Under the pieces are notes generated by a model. The model was given only the letters and a program-made list of their open reading frames with translations, was not told the DNA's origin and made no database searches. Made by a program: the position numbers and the translations under genes. A DNA stretch of 64,000 nt. It comes from Paraflavitalea pollutisoli (lineage in GTDB: Bacteria; Bacteroidota; Bacteroidia; Chitinophagales; Chitinophagaceae). Shown in pieces: positions 17,604 to 25,912 of this stretch (position 1 is its first letter; every line of letters starts with the position of its first letter). The DNA lies in NCBI RefSeq assembly GCF_029360705.1, contig NZ_JARKMX010000008.1, forward strand, positions 3,216,202-3,280,201, read 5' to 3'.

Positions 17604-18488
17604 TTATTTACCATTTTTGTATACACCATATATCTTCAACTCGGCAATGATCGGCCTGATTGCTTCGATCACTTCATTGAACTGTTCGATCGTATCGAAT
17701 TCCATATCCGCATGGAAGCTGTACTGAAATTCGGTACCGGGTATCGGAAAGCTTTGCAGCTTGCTGAGGTTGATGCCCCCGTCTGCAATCTTGCCGAGCA
17801 CACGTGCCAGGCTGCCGCGCGAGTGATCGGTATTGAAGTTGACCGATGCCTTGTTGGCTCCCTCCACTGGTACGGCCTTGCCGTCGGGTTGTAATACCAG
17901 GAAGCGCGTATAGTTGTTCTTCATGGTGTGGATATTGGGAGCAGCGATCTCAAGGCCAAAAAGGTCGCCTGCCAGCTTGCTGGCGATCGCGGCAATATGT
18001 TTGCTGCGGTGTTGCTGCAGGTGCTTGGCGCTAAGCGCGGTATCTTCAGTCTCCACCAGTTTCCAGTCGTATTTATCCAGATAATCCTGGCATTGCAGGA
18101 TCGCCATATGATGCGAGTGTACTTCACGGATATCTTCGAGCTTGACGCCGGGGTTAACTAACAGTTGTTGTTTGATTGGCAGGTAGATCTCTCCTACAAT
18201 GGTGAGGTTGCTTTTTTGCAGCAGGGTGTAATTAGGCAGGATGCTGCCGGCAATGGAATTCTCAATCGCCATGACGCCTCCCTCACTTTCCTTCCGGTTG
18301 GCGGCGATTTTCACGACTTCGCGAAAAGTGGCGCATGGAATCACTTCTACATCTTTACCAAAGAACTGGCGGGCAGCTACCTGGTGAAAACTACCTTCAT
18401 AGCCTTGAATCGATACTCGAATATCTTTCCCGTTGTTACCGGGTGCTGAACTACTGTTCAAAGGGTCCATTTGTAGCTGATGTTCCAT
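17604..18488 (-). CDS. pheA: Prephenate dehydratase
   Basis: Converts prephenate to phenylpyruvate, the phenylalanine-branch step. The 294 residues contain a prephenate dehydratase domain (about 23-200: IQGYEGSFHQVAA, MAIENSIAGSI, HTMKNNYTRF with the catalytic Thr at 194-196 in TRF) and a C-terminal ACT domain (about 212-290) that in the family binds Phe for feedback inhibition. The ACT GALV-type loop reads GSLA (226-229), and the usual ESRP motif is changed to KLQSFP (243-248), so allostery may differ. The ATG is 48 bases downstream of a strong attenuator terminator, making it the first gene controlled by the Phe/Tyr leader peptide. Confidence 0.97.
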   Translation of the reverse strand: MEHQLQMDPLNSSSAPGNNGKDIRVSIQGYEGSFHQVAARQFFGKDVEVIPCATFREVVKIAANRKESEGGVMAIENSIAGSILPNYTLLQKSNLTIVGEIYLPIKQQLLVNPGVKLEDIREVHSHHMAILQCQDYLDKYDWKLVETEDTALSAKHLQQHRSKHIAAIASKLAGDLFGLEIAAPNIHTMKNNYTRFLVLQPDGKAVPVEGANKASVNFNTDHSRGSLARVLGKIADGGINLSKLQSFPIPGTEFQYSFHADMEFDTIEQFNEVIEAIRPIIAELKIYGVYKNGK

Positions 18489-18535
18489 CGGTTGTTTTTA
18501 AAGCCTACCATACTGATAGACAGTACTCTATTGGC

Positions 18536-18564
18536 AAAAAAAATCCCGGCCTTTTGGCCGGGAT
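18536..18564 (-). terminator. Attenuator terminator upstream of pheA
   Basis: On the minus strand ATCCCGGCC pairs perfectly with GGCCGGGAT (9 bp) around an AAAA loop, followed by eight T (18536-18543, counting the stem T). It lies between the leader peptide stop and the pheA start, so it would stop transcription before pheA unless the alternative helix forms. Confidence 0.95.
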
Positions 18565-18670
18565 CCTTATGTTGATTTTATCTTTTCTATTTTACTTTCA
18601 ACAAAAGCATACCCGGCCTACTTGTAAAGTAGAAGTAAAAATAAAAGTAAAAGAAACCGTATGCTCTTGT
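18543..18670 (-). promoter_or_regulatory. Phe/Tyr ribosome-mediated transcription attenuator
   Basis: Four RNA arms can pair in competing ways. Arm A (18659-18670, leader codons 4-8) and part of arm B (18601-18612) form 12 consecutive pairs with one G-U, with the Phe/Tyr codons in the loop. Arm B (18598-18618) and arm C (18556-18575) form about 18 pairs, including GGCCGGG with CCCGGCC and TGTTGA with TCAACA, with two single mismatches and one bulge. Arm C and arm D (18543-18551) form the terminator. A ribosome stalled at Phe/Tyr codons would cover A, free B to pair with C, and let transcription continue into pheA; a ribosome not stalled would allow A:B and C:D. The mechanism is inferred from this geometry, as in known Phe, Trp and His operons. 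Confidence 0.9.
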
Positions 18671-18679
18671 CATTAACAT
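18587..18679 (-). CDS. pheL: Phe/Tyr operon leader peptide
   Basis: A 30-residue ORF on the minus strand, ATG at 18677-18679 and stop TAG at 18587-18589. Residues 9-18 read FFYFYFYFYF, ten aromatic codons in a row, with another Tyr at 7; 11 of 30 residues are Phe or Tyr. An in-frame second ATG at codon 3 is an alternative start. Such an extreme composition directly before a terminator and pheA marks a regulatory leader peptide that senses charged Phe- and Tyr-tRNA. The alternating Phe-Tyr order suggests that shortage of either amino acid would stall the ribosome. Codons after the aromatic run encode the antiterminator arm. Confidence 0.92.
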   Translation of the reverse strand: MLMTRAYGFFYFYFYFYFTSRPGMLLLKVK

Positions 18680-18683
18680 GAAT

Positions 18684-18713
18684 CAAAAATAATCAGTAAT
18701 CGCGAAAAACAAA
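18684..18713 (-). promoter_or_regulatory. Promoter of the pheL-pheA operon
   Basis: On the minus strand TTTG (18710-18713) and TATTTTTG (18684-18691) match both Bacteroidetes elements exactly with an 18-base spacer. The -7 box ends four bases before the pheL ATG, so transcription should begin at or within a few bases of the start codon. Confidence 0.8.
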
Positions 18714-18781
18714 ATTCTTTTTTTAAGCCCCAATTACGACGGCCAAACTCTTGTTTTGTTATCCAAACCCACTACCAGTCG

Positions 18782-19345
18782 CTATTCCAGGCGCTTTTGT
18801 ATCTCTCCGTCAATCTTTTTGAACAAATGAAAAGGTTTGTAGGTACGCCAGTTCTCGAGTTGCATCAGCTCTACATACCGGTATAATTTTGCCCGGCGGA
18901 AGTCGTGCTGTGTCTGTTCGGGCATATTTAATATAACGACCCACCCATTCTCATCCGTCACTTCTTCAAACCACTCCTGGTAGTAGTCTTTATCGCCACT
19001 GTGGAAGTTCAATACATTTTCGCCAATGAAAATAAACTTGGTGATACCCATCGAGAAGAATGGATCGGCTACCTCCCGTTTCAACTCCATGATATCGTTT
19101 TCGATCGCATCATTCCATTCGCCAAACAGCTCGATGATCACATACTTCTCTTCGTAATCGGCCATCAGCACTTTCAGGTACAACGTCCGTGATCCGAAAT
19201 CATCCCACTGCGGATGGATGAGGTGATTGTAGATCGCCTGGGTAAAGGTAAACTCCGAATACACCCTTCCAAAAAAGGGAGAACGCTCATCCTGCTCACT
19301 GGTATATATATGGCGCCAATTATAAAATGGTTCTATATCGTGCAT
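18782..19345 (-). CDS. Conserved-looking hypothetical protein
   Basis: A 187-residue soluble protein without signal peptide or membrane segment. It is rich in Trp, Phe and Tyr and in acidic residues (EPFYNWRHIYTSEQDERSPF, LFGEWNDAIENDIMEL, YYQEWFEEVTDENGW). I do not recognise a family. The codon use and composition look like those of neighbouring genes, and the frame is well bounded by gaps, so it is very probably real. It lies upstream of the pheL promoter on the same strand, about 70 bases away, with no terminator seen between; the strong pheL promoter suggests a separate transcript. Confidence 0.8.
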   Translation of the reverse strand: MHDIEPFYNWRHIYTSEQDERSPFFGRVYSEFTFTQAIYNHLIHPQWDDFGSRTLYLKVLMADYEEKYVIIELFGEWNDAIENDIMELKREVADPFFSMGITKFIFIGENVLNFHSGDKDYYQEWFEEVTDENGWVVILNMPEQTQHDFRRAKLYRYVELMQLENWRTYKPFHLFKKIDGEIQKRLE

Positions 19346-19519
19346 GGGTACAATTTACAGGTATCGGCAGGCCGTTTCCAAATATTTATAACCACTTTCA
19401 CGATTTTTTGCCTACCTGATCCCGTTTTATTAAAAATACTGTCCCCAAAATTAATGTGCCAGCCTGCTCTGCCGCTCCAGGCATTGGTGCCTGATCCACA
19501 TTCTTCCTGGCTCCAATGG

Positions 19520-19551
19520 CAAGGGCTGCCTCCACAAAGGGGCAGCCCTTG
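19520..19551 (-). terminator. Hairpin after the repeat-rich T9SS gene
   Basis: CAAGGGCTGCC and GGCAGCCCTTG are perfect inverted repeats around a ten-base loop, 22 bases past the stop of the large T9SS protein. There is no T-tract, so it may stop transcription weakly or protect the mRNA end. Confidence 0.5.
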
Positions 19552-19572
19552 CTATGAATTGATCAGCGCTCC

Positions 19573-22500
19573 TTATTGTTTGATGAAGCTGCTGCGGAAT
19601 TGCTGACCACCCGCCTGCAGTGTCAGGTAATAAGTACCGGGTTTTAGTCCCGCGCAGGAAAGGGTGCGGCCTATCGCCAGTTTCTCCTGCAATACGACCA
19701 TCCCGGCAGCATTGTATACCACTGCCCTAGCCTGTTGTGCTGATACCGGCCACTCTACACGCAACGCCCCCTGTACCGGATTGGGATAAAGATTGATGCC
19801 GCGGCTGGCAACAGATGGCTGTACCACCACCAGGTTGGACCAGGTAATGCGACCATCGAGGTCTGTTTGTTTCAGCCGGTACCAGGTCTTGACGGTAGCA
19901 CCACGCTGCTCGGTATAGTTGTAATCGATACGGTGATCGCTATTGCCGGCACCCGCCAGGGTAGTTACGGTGGTAAAGGTATTGCCGTCTGTGCTCTTCT
20001 CTATTGTAAAAGTTGCATTGTTCGATTCCTGCGCGGTAGCCCAGGTCAACAGTACATCTCCATTCGTTTCCTGTGCTTTGAAGAACAACAGGCTGACGGG
20101 CAAAGTACCCGATAGGGTGGCGAAGCCCTGCACGGCCGTAGGGTTGTATACAGGTGCCGCTGAACCATTGTATTCAAAAATGCTGTAGTGATAGGTCTTA
20201 TTGGCCTGTAATCCTGTAACCAGTACCGTGTTGCCAGTTCCTGCATATACCACATATTCGCCGGCAGCCACCTGTGAACCGCTTTTGAAAGCGGCATTGG
20301 CAGGATATACACTGAGCATTGCCGGTGTTGCGGTCACTACCCCACCCTCTTTCATGATCACGAGGCGGCCTGCTCCATTGCCATTGGTCCAGTTCAGGGC
20401 CATACTGGTGGCTCCAGGTGTAGTGATCGGTGTTGCCGGCGGTGTAGCCGGTGCAGCAACAGTTGCTATAGTACCGTTTAGTACGGACGATGTCAGGTAG
20501 CGGATCAATGTACCCGTTCCGTTGAATTCGAAGATGGTATAATGGTAAGTAGCCGCAGGTTGCAGACCAGTCACTTCTACCGTATTCAACGCACTGCTGT
20601 GCACGATGTACTGACCACCACCCAGATCTGTGCCTGCACCGAACACGGTATTGGCAGCATAGCTCACACCAGGGCTTGGAACAAAGGTGACTGCACTCCC
20701 CTGCTTCATCACCACGATCCGCTTTTCCCCATCACCGGCCGTCCATTTGAATCCAAACTTGTTTCCGTCCCGCGATTCAACAACTGCATTGGAAGCGGGT
20801 GCAGTGGGCACCGTAGCGCCAGGCACATCGGTCGTCGTAAAACTATAGGTACCGGGTGACGCGCGCAGGTAAGCCGGCGACTCATAACCGTTCATCTCAA
20901 AACAAGCGACATGATAGGTGGTATTGGCTTCGAGCCCGTATACATTCACCACACCGCTGCCGCTGGGAATATAGATCGCATAGTTACCATCACTCATCAA
21001 GGCGGCTGCAGCACCGAAGGTGGTACTGTAAGTATACTTAATGAGATCCTGGGGCAACACATTGACTGCTGCTCCTTTCTTCATCACGACCAGACGATAA
21101 GCGCCATTGCCTTTGGTGATATTGATATTGGCAGTGGTAGCTTGTATACCCGATACGCTGGTGATCACAGCTGGTGTGGTCGGCCAGGTAACAGTAGACC
21201 CGTTGTGTGTCAGGAAAGAAGATACCAGGTAGTCTGGTGTACCATCAGCTGCCAGGTTATAATCGAATACAGCAAAATGATAGGTACTAGCCATCTCGAG
21301 CGCATCGAGCTCCACATAATTGGCAGTACCGTTAAATACAACATATTCGCCAGTTGCCAGCTCCTGTCCCAGACTAAATTTATTGTTGGCAGTATAGGCT
21401 GCACCATCCACCGGCTTCGCGGTAACGGCACTTCCCTTTTTAGCAATCACCAGCCGGTGTGATCCACCACCATTGGTCCAGCCCAAACGGAAGGTCTTAC
21501 CTTCATTCCACAACACCGTGGGTGCGGTGGAAGGATTAGCTGGTTGAGCAGGCACGACGAAATTAAACGTTGCGCCGGTAGATGAATAGACCGCATGGTT
21601 GTTGCCATTGAATTCGTAGATAGCGAGATGATAAGTAACCCCGGGTAACAGGTTATTGACTGTAAAGGAACTACCATTCATACCACCGTGTATCACATAG
21701 TTGCCGGGCGCCACCTGGGCACCGGATCCAAAGTTGGCGTTGCCGGTGTACCGGGTTAGGTTAGCCGGAACAGCATCCACGGCACTGCCCGCTTTCATGA
21801 TCACCACGCGGTAAGCTCCGTCGCCATTGGTAAACCCAATAGAGGCTGTACCACCCGACAAGCTGTTCAGCTTGATATTGGAGCAAACTTTGGTGGGTGT
21901 AGTAGCCGTACTACCGCTACGAATAGCTGAGCTGCTGGTGAGGTAATACGGGGTACCGGCTGCATCGACATCATACTCATACACCCGGATATGATACGTC
22001 GTGTTGGGTTCCAAACCAATCAGGTCTGCGTAATTATTGCTGGTGGACCCAAATACGAATTCGCCGGGCGCGATCTCCGTTCCGTTGCCAAATGTATTGT
22101 TGGATGAATACACGACACCATTAACCGGTACCGCTGTTACGGCACTCTCTTTCTTAGCAATGAACAGGCGGCGGTTACCATTGCCCACGCTGACCGATAC
22201 GCGGTATTCATCGCCTTCCACATAACTGAACCCAATGCCGGTTGGAGCCGTATTGGGCCCCTGGTTGGTGACACCGCTACCAGCTGTGCCAGGGTTCAGG
22301 TATACCGGGAAGGAAACACCATTGTATTCAAACACCGAGAAGTGATAGGTTGTATTGGGCTCCAGGTTCTTGATCGTACAACCCGCTGCGGTTCCTTTGT
22401 ATACGACGTAGTGATCGGCACCGATCTTTGATCCGGCTCCGAAATCAGCTTCTGCGCCGTAATTAGTAAGGTCAGTGGGCGCCAGGTTCACAGCAGCGCC

Positions 22501-23037
22501 TTTGCGGGCGAACACGATCCTTCCCGAACCATTTCCTTTTGTCCAGGAGAGTATCATCGTATTACCTGTGGATGTTGTTTTTACCACACTGGTTGTGGGC
22601 GTGGCAGGCGCCACTACGGTAGCCTGGTTACCTTCCAGCGGCAACATCAGGTAGGTAATACCAGCACCTGTACCGTCATATTCGAAGATAGCTACGTAGT
22701 AAGTGGTGCCGGGCTTCAGCTTATCGGCATTGAAGGTCGTAAAAGATGTTTTGGAGATCACGAATTCACCGGGCCCCGTAAAAGCAGTACCGGCAGTTCC
22801 AAAATTAAAATGGGACTGATAATCGACACCATTGACAGGCAGACCTGTCACTGGGCTGCCTTCTTTCATCACCACGATACGGCCCCGACCATTTCCGGCA
22901 GTAAAGCTACCGTTGAGGCGTGATCCATCATGGTCTTTCCAGGTAAGATTGCTGGTTGGCACGGTCGGCGCAGCTGCGGCCATTGTCCATTGTTGCACAA
23001 ATACTGTAAGCAGGAATAGAGTAATAAATCGTTTCAT
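19573..23037 (-). CDS. Large T9SS-secreted protein with eight tandem FnIII-like repeats
   Basis: From ATG 23037 the protein is 1154 residues with a signal peptide (MKRFITLFLLTVFVQQW, cut near AAAA). Eight tandem repeats of about 118 residues fill roughly residues 30-970. Each shows a GNGxxRxVVMKxGSAV strand, an FGxG/YVV segment and TYHxxxFEYNG, the look of fibronectin III-like beta-sandwiches. Odd repeats end in a DGTGxxYLTSS-type tail and even ones in NGxxxPVY, so the unit of duplication may be a pair. A further beta domain follows (LLTWATAQESNNATFTIEKS), then a type A T9SS sorting domain (LYPNPVQGALRVEWP to GTYYLTLQAGGQQFRSSFIKQ). Probably a surface or adhesive protein; no catalytic motif seen. 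An in-frame extension to 23322 lacks support. Confidence 0.9.
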   Translation of the reverse strand: MKRFITLFLLTVFVQQWTMAAAAPTVPTSNLTWKDHDGSRLNGSFTAGNGRGRIVVMKEGSPVTGLPVNGVDYQSHFNFGTAGTAFTGPGEFVISKTSFTTFNADKLKPGTTYYVAIFEYDGTGAGITYLMLPLEGNQATVVAPATPTTSVVKTTSTGNTMILSWTKGNGSGRIVFARKGAAVNLAPTDLTNYGAEADFGAGSKIGADHYVVYKGTAAGCTIKNLEPNTTYHFSVFEYNGVSFPVYLNPGTAGSGVTNQGPNTAPTGIGFSYVEGDEYRVSVSVGNGNRRLFIAKKESAVTAVPVNGVVYSSNNTFGNGTEIAPGEFVFGSTSNNYADLIGLEPNTTYHIRVYEYDVDAAGTPYYLTSSSAIRSGSTATTPTKVCSNIKLNSLSGGTASIGFTNGDGAYRVVIMKAGSAVDAVPANLTRYTGNANFGSGAQVAPGNYVIHGGMNGSSFTVNNLLPGVTYHLAIYEFNGNNHAVYSSTGATFNFVVPAQPANPSTAPTVLWNEGKTFRLGWTNGGGSHRLVIAKKGSAVTAKPVDGAAYTANNKFSLGQELATGEYVVFNGTANYVELDALEMASTYHFAVFDYNLAADGTPDYLVSSFLTHNGSTVTWPTTPAVITSVSGIQATTANINITKGNGAYRLVVMKKGAAVNVLPQDLIKYTYSTTFGAAAALMSDGNYAIYIPSGSGVVNVYGLEANTTYHVACFEMNGYESPAYLRASPGTYSFTTTDVPGATVPTAPASNAVVESRDGNKFGFKWTAGDGEKRIVVMKQGSAVTFVPSPGVSYAANTVFGAGTDLGGGQYIVHSSALNTVEVTGLQPAATYHYTIFEFNGTGTLIRYLTSSVLNGTIATVAAPATPPATPITTPGATSMALNWTNGNGAGRLVIMKEGGVVTATPAMLSVYPANAAFKSGSQVAAGEYVVYAGTGNTVLVTGLQANKTYHYSIFEYNGSAAPVYNPTAVQGFATLSGTLPVSLLFFKAQETNGDVLLTWATAQESNNATFTIEKSTDGNTFTTVTTLAGAGNSDHRIDYNYTEQRGATVKTWYRLKQTDLDGRITWSNLVVVQPSVASRGINLYPNPVQGALRVEWPVSAQQARAVVYNAAGMVVLQEKLAIGRTLSCAGLKPGTYYLTLQAGGQQFRSSFIKQ

Positions 23038-23267
23038 AAATACTTTATGGTTTGGTAAATACAGGTCCATTCGGCCGTGACCTGTGCCGGCAGACAAGGG
23101 AAGGTTTATCAGGAAGTGGAATGATATACCAGCTATGGCTGGTTGCAGCCAGCTGGTGGTAACGGGTGATGAAGATGCAAAACTATACGCTGGTATTTCC
23201 TGCGCAATCTGTTGTGCATTGAACTGAATAATCGGCTCTACGAATCGACAAAAGGATGGATGAAGTG

Positions 23268-23372
23268 GGAAAAGGCAGCGAGGCATAGAGGCACCAAGTC
23301 CTTCGAGGCGACAGGGCGACAAGGTAACGAGTCAACGAGGCCTAACGGAAAGCAGGGCAACGGGCATTTCAG
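23268..23372 (+). repeat. Degenerate GAGGCA-type repeat zone
   Basis: Purine-rich imperfect units (AAGGCAGCG, AGGCATAG, AGGCACCAAG, AAGGTAACGAG, GGGCAACGGGC), including two exact GAGGCA. It runs antisense to both flanking genes and shares its unit with the zones at 4.4, 28.6, 29.0 and 59.6 kb. Confidence 0.55.
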
Positions 23373-23429
23373 AGAAGTGTTTATCACTAAAGACCCCAAC
23401 AAGCAGCGAATGGACCAGACTAAAACAAC

Positions 23430-23456
23430 GATCCCCCGTCGAAGCGACGGGGGATC
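23430..23456 (-). terminator. Terminator of the beta-propeller-like T9SS gene
   Basis: GATCCCCCGTCG and CGACGGGGGATC are perfect 12-bp inverted repeats with a three-base loop. On the minus strand GTTGTTTTAG follows, a moderate T-tract. Confidence 0.75.
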
Positions 23457-23495
23457 TAGCCTGCAAAAGTATCATTAACTATTAGTGTAGTACTG

Positions 23496-24743
23496 TTAAT
23501 CAGCCGCCACCAGCAACTGATCTGCGTAAACGGTCTTCCTGGTATTGTCAACAATCTTCACCAGGTAGATGCCTTTGGTGGTTTTGTAAGACAATGGCAT
23601 TTCAGCCACTTGTCCTTCATAACTTACGTTGACGGTCTTCTGCTGGATCAACCGGCCTTGCAGGTCTACCAACTGAACATCGTAACGACCAGGCTCCGTA
23701 TTGAAGCTGACGCGAAACATGTTCCTGGTGGCTGGATTGGGGAACAGTGCGATCTTATCATTGCCGATACGCTGACGGGCGATGAATGCCGGTACCGTCG
23801 TATTGCGTTTGCTTTCGAAAGCAAGCTGGCTATTGGCCAGGTCGGATGCATTGTAGACATTACCATTATTGGGCAGCAATTTGGCATTCCATTCGTTCAT
23901 ATCCACTTCATAATAGCCTTCTACCGAATTGGCGCTGCTGACAATCAGCTTATCATCCCCTACCACGGCTGCTCCGTTGGTCGTGAATGCTGCGGGTATG
24001 CCATTGATCTTTTTTACAAAGGTGGCCTGCCGCGTACTGATGTCCACTTTGAATACATAGTGACTGGAAGAGATCACGTAGAGGTTACCAAGGGCATCGG
24101 CAATCATGTCTCCTCCCCAGCTGGCAGGCTTGGTATGTATGGATACATCACCATTGGCCGGATCATCGATCAATGATCCCAGATCGGTGATGACAGGTTT
24201 GCGCCCTGTAGTAAACTTCAGCAAATGCCGACCATCGTTGCTGAGTGCATACCCTTGTCCGTCGACCGCAATAGCCATCCGTGTAATGTGGTTGGCCTCA
24301 TCTTTCAGGTCTTTCGCCAATCCAAAGGCTTCGCCTTCGAAATAAGCGATGGTGGCTTCTTTTTCGCCCAGCTTGATCACCCGAAGTTCGTTAATCCCCA
24401 TAGGTGTATAGAAGAGCTGGTTGTGTACTTTATCGTAGGCACAGGCCGCTGAAAAGGTATTGAAGGGAAGTTGGTTCACGTTGGCCACATTGCCCTGTGG
24501 ATCTTTGATGGCAATGGGTTTGCCGGTGCGGGCATTGGTCAATTGGAAACTGGTCGGCTTGTTGTTGTCGTACACCGAACGAACAACTTCACCACTGCCA
24601 AGATCGATCAGTTTCACTTCTGTCCATACGAATGAACCTTTGGTGGCCGCAGTGATCGCATAGGCCTGGCGGCTTGTCTGCTGTGCAGTGGCAGCCACCA
24701 ATGAAAACGATGTAATAGTAGCGAGTAGAATTTTGTGATTCAT
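23496..24743 (-). CDS. T9SS-secreted protein, probable beta-propeller
   Basis: A 415-residue secreted protein: signal peptide (cut near AATAQQ, residue 22); a middle region of repeated short beta segments (NQLFYTPMGINELRVIKLG, YALSNDGRHLLKFTTG, NLYVISSSHYVFKVDISTRQ, DDKLIVSSANSVEGYYEVDM) with the look of propeller blades; and a type A sorting domain at about residues 335-415 (ALFPNPATRNMFRVSF, YDVQLVDLQGRLIQQK, KGIYLVKIVDNTRK). The T9SS would carry it over the outer membrane, to be released or anchored. No ligand or enzyme motif is visible. It lies upstream of the larger T9SS protein on the same strand but has its own terminator. Confidence 0.88.
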   Translation of the reverse strand: MNHKILLATITSFSLVAATAQQTSRQAYAITAATKGSFVWTEVKLIDLGSGEVVRSVYDNNKPTSFQLTNARTGKPIAIKDPQGNVANVNQLPFNTFSAACAYDKVHNQLFYTPMGINELRVIKLGEKEATIAYFEGEAFGLAKDLKDEANHITRMAIAVDGQGYALSNDGRHLLKFTTGRKPVITDLGSLIDDPANGDVSIHTKPASWGGDMIADALGNLYVISSSHYVFKVDISTRQATFVKKINGIPAAFTTNGAAVVGDDKLIVSSANSVEGYYEVDMNEWNAKLLPNNGNVYNASDLANSQLAFESKRNTTVPAFIARQRIGNDKIALFPNPATRNMFRVSFNTEPGRYDVQLVDLQGRLIQQKTVNVSYEGQVAEMPLSYKTTKGIYLVKIVDNTRKTVYADQLLVAAD

Positions 24744-24934
24744 AGACCGGTTATTAATGATGGTAGATATAAGGAAGATACGAACATTTCGTAGATATAC
24801 CTAATTAATGTTTGGGGAAGGGGCACGGAATTGTAAACTGGCGCGGCATGACTGTACTGTTGGCATAGGTAGACATGCCCTTGTTACCGGTCACGCTTGC
24901 CTGCCGTTTTCCGGTCGGTTAAGCCTTACAACAG

Positions 24935-24958
24935 AAAAGCCGCCCTGTTAGGGCGGCC
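24935..24958 (-). terminator. Terminator of murQ
   Basis: GCCGCCC and GGGCGGC pair around a five-base loop. On the minus strand TTTT follows the stem. It is 28 bases past the murQ stop. Confidence 0.75.
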
Positions 24959-24985
24959 TTCAGTTCTTTGTATTAGCTGATTTGA

Positions 24986-25798
24986 CTATCCGAGTGAATC
25001 GACAGCTTTCTTCACACTGCCGTATTGCAGCAGCAAAGCCTTGGCTTTTTCATAATCGTTGATACCGGTTTTCTCCATCACCATCTTGGTGCCACGGTCT
25101 ACCAACTTACTGTTGGTCAACTGCATATTCACCATCTTATTGTCTTCTACCCGGCCGATCTGTATCATGACGGAAGTAGAGATCATATTGAGTACCAGCT
25201 TTTGTGCGGTGCCACTTTTCATACGGGTGCTGCCGGTTACAAATTCGGGGCCCACCACCACTTCTACCGGAAACTCGGCCGCTTCTGCCAGCGGGGATCC
25301 CTGGTTACAGGTAACGCAGCCTGTAATAATACCGCGTTTGCGTGCTTCGTTCAGGGCACCGATCACATAGGGTGTAGTACCGCTGGCGGCAATGCCGATC
25401 ACGACATCGCTATCGGATACATCGTGTTGCCCAAGATCGAGCCATCCCTGGTCCCAGCTGTCTTCTGCCTGCTCTACCGGGCGTTGGATCGCGATCTCTC
25501 CACCGGCAATCAAGCCAATCACGAGCCCTTGCGGCATACCATAGGTGGGCGGAATTTCGGAGGCATCGAGAATACCGAGCCTGCCACTGGTACCTGCCCC
25601 CATATAGAACAAACGGCCACCGGCCAGCATTTTATCGGAGATCGCTGTTACCAGCGCTTCGATCTGGGGTATTGCTTTTTCGACCGCCAGGGGCACGATC
25701 TTATCTTCCTCATTAATACTGGTCAGCAGCTCGCGGACGCTCATTTTTTCCAAATGCCTGTAATTGCTCTGCTGCTCTGTTACTTTGTTGAATGACAT
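24986..25798 (-). CDS. murQ: N-acetylmuramic acid 6-phosphate etherase
   Basis: Cleaves the lactyl ether of MurNAc 6-phosphate to give GlcNAc 6-phosphate and lactate in peptidoglycan recycling. The 270 residues form a SIS-fold enzyme: TEQQSNYRHLEKMSVRELL at the start, AGGRLFYMGAGTSGRLGILDA (sugar-phosphate site), SEIPPTYG, VIGIAASGTTPYV, and the family hallmark GSTRMKSGTAQKLVLNMIST. It is somewhat shorter than the roughly 300 residues of the E. coli enzyme. It follows a sugar-kinase gene on the same strand by 114 bases, consistent with one recycling operon. Confidence 0.96.
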   Translation of the reverse strand: MSFNKVTEQQSNYRHLEKMSVRELLTSINEEDKIVPLAVEKAIPQIEALVTAISDKMLAGGRLFYMGAGTSGRLGILDASEIPPTYGMPQGLVIGLIAGGEIAIQRPVEQAEDSWDQGWLDLGQHDVSDSDVVIGIAASGTTPYVIGALNEARKRGIITGCVTCNQGSPLAEAAEFPVEVVVGPEFVTGSTRMKSGTAQKLVLNMISTSVMIQIGRVEDNKMVNMQLTNSKLVDRGTKMVMEKTGINDYEKAKALLLQYGSVKKAVDSLG

Positions 25799-25912
25799 GT
25801 ATGCTTATTCTTTCTGTTAGTAGGTGTAGCCGAATGGCCTGCTGCACCACAATCTGCTGATTATTAATACCAGTTGGCCGGTCTGCATGAACCTGGCAAT
25901 CGTTCGGCGTGT

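Larger units (their letters stand above)
23038..23495. other. Intergenic region with a repeat zone and a terminator
   Basis: 458 bases between two minus-strand T9SS genes. It holds the GAGGCA-type zone (23268-23372) and the terminator of the upstream gene (23430-23456). Open frames through it have no convincing composition or start. Confidence 0.6.
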
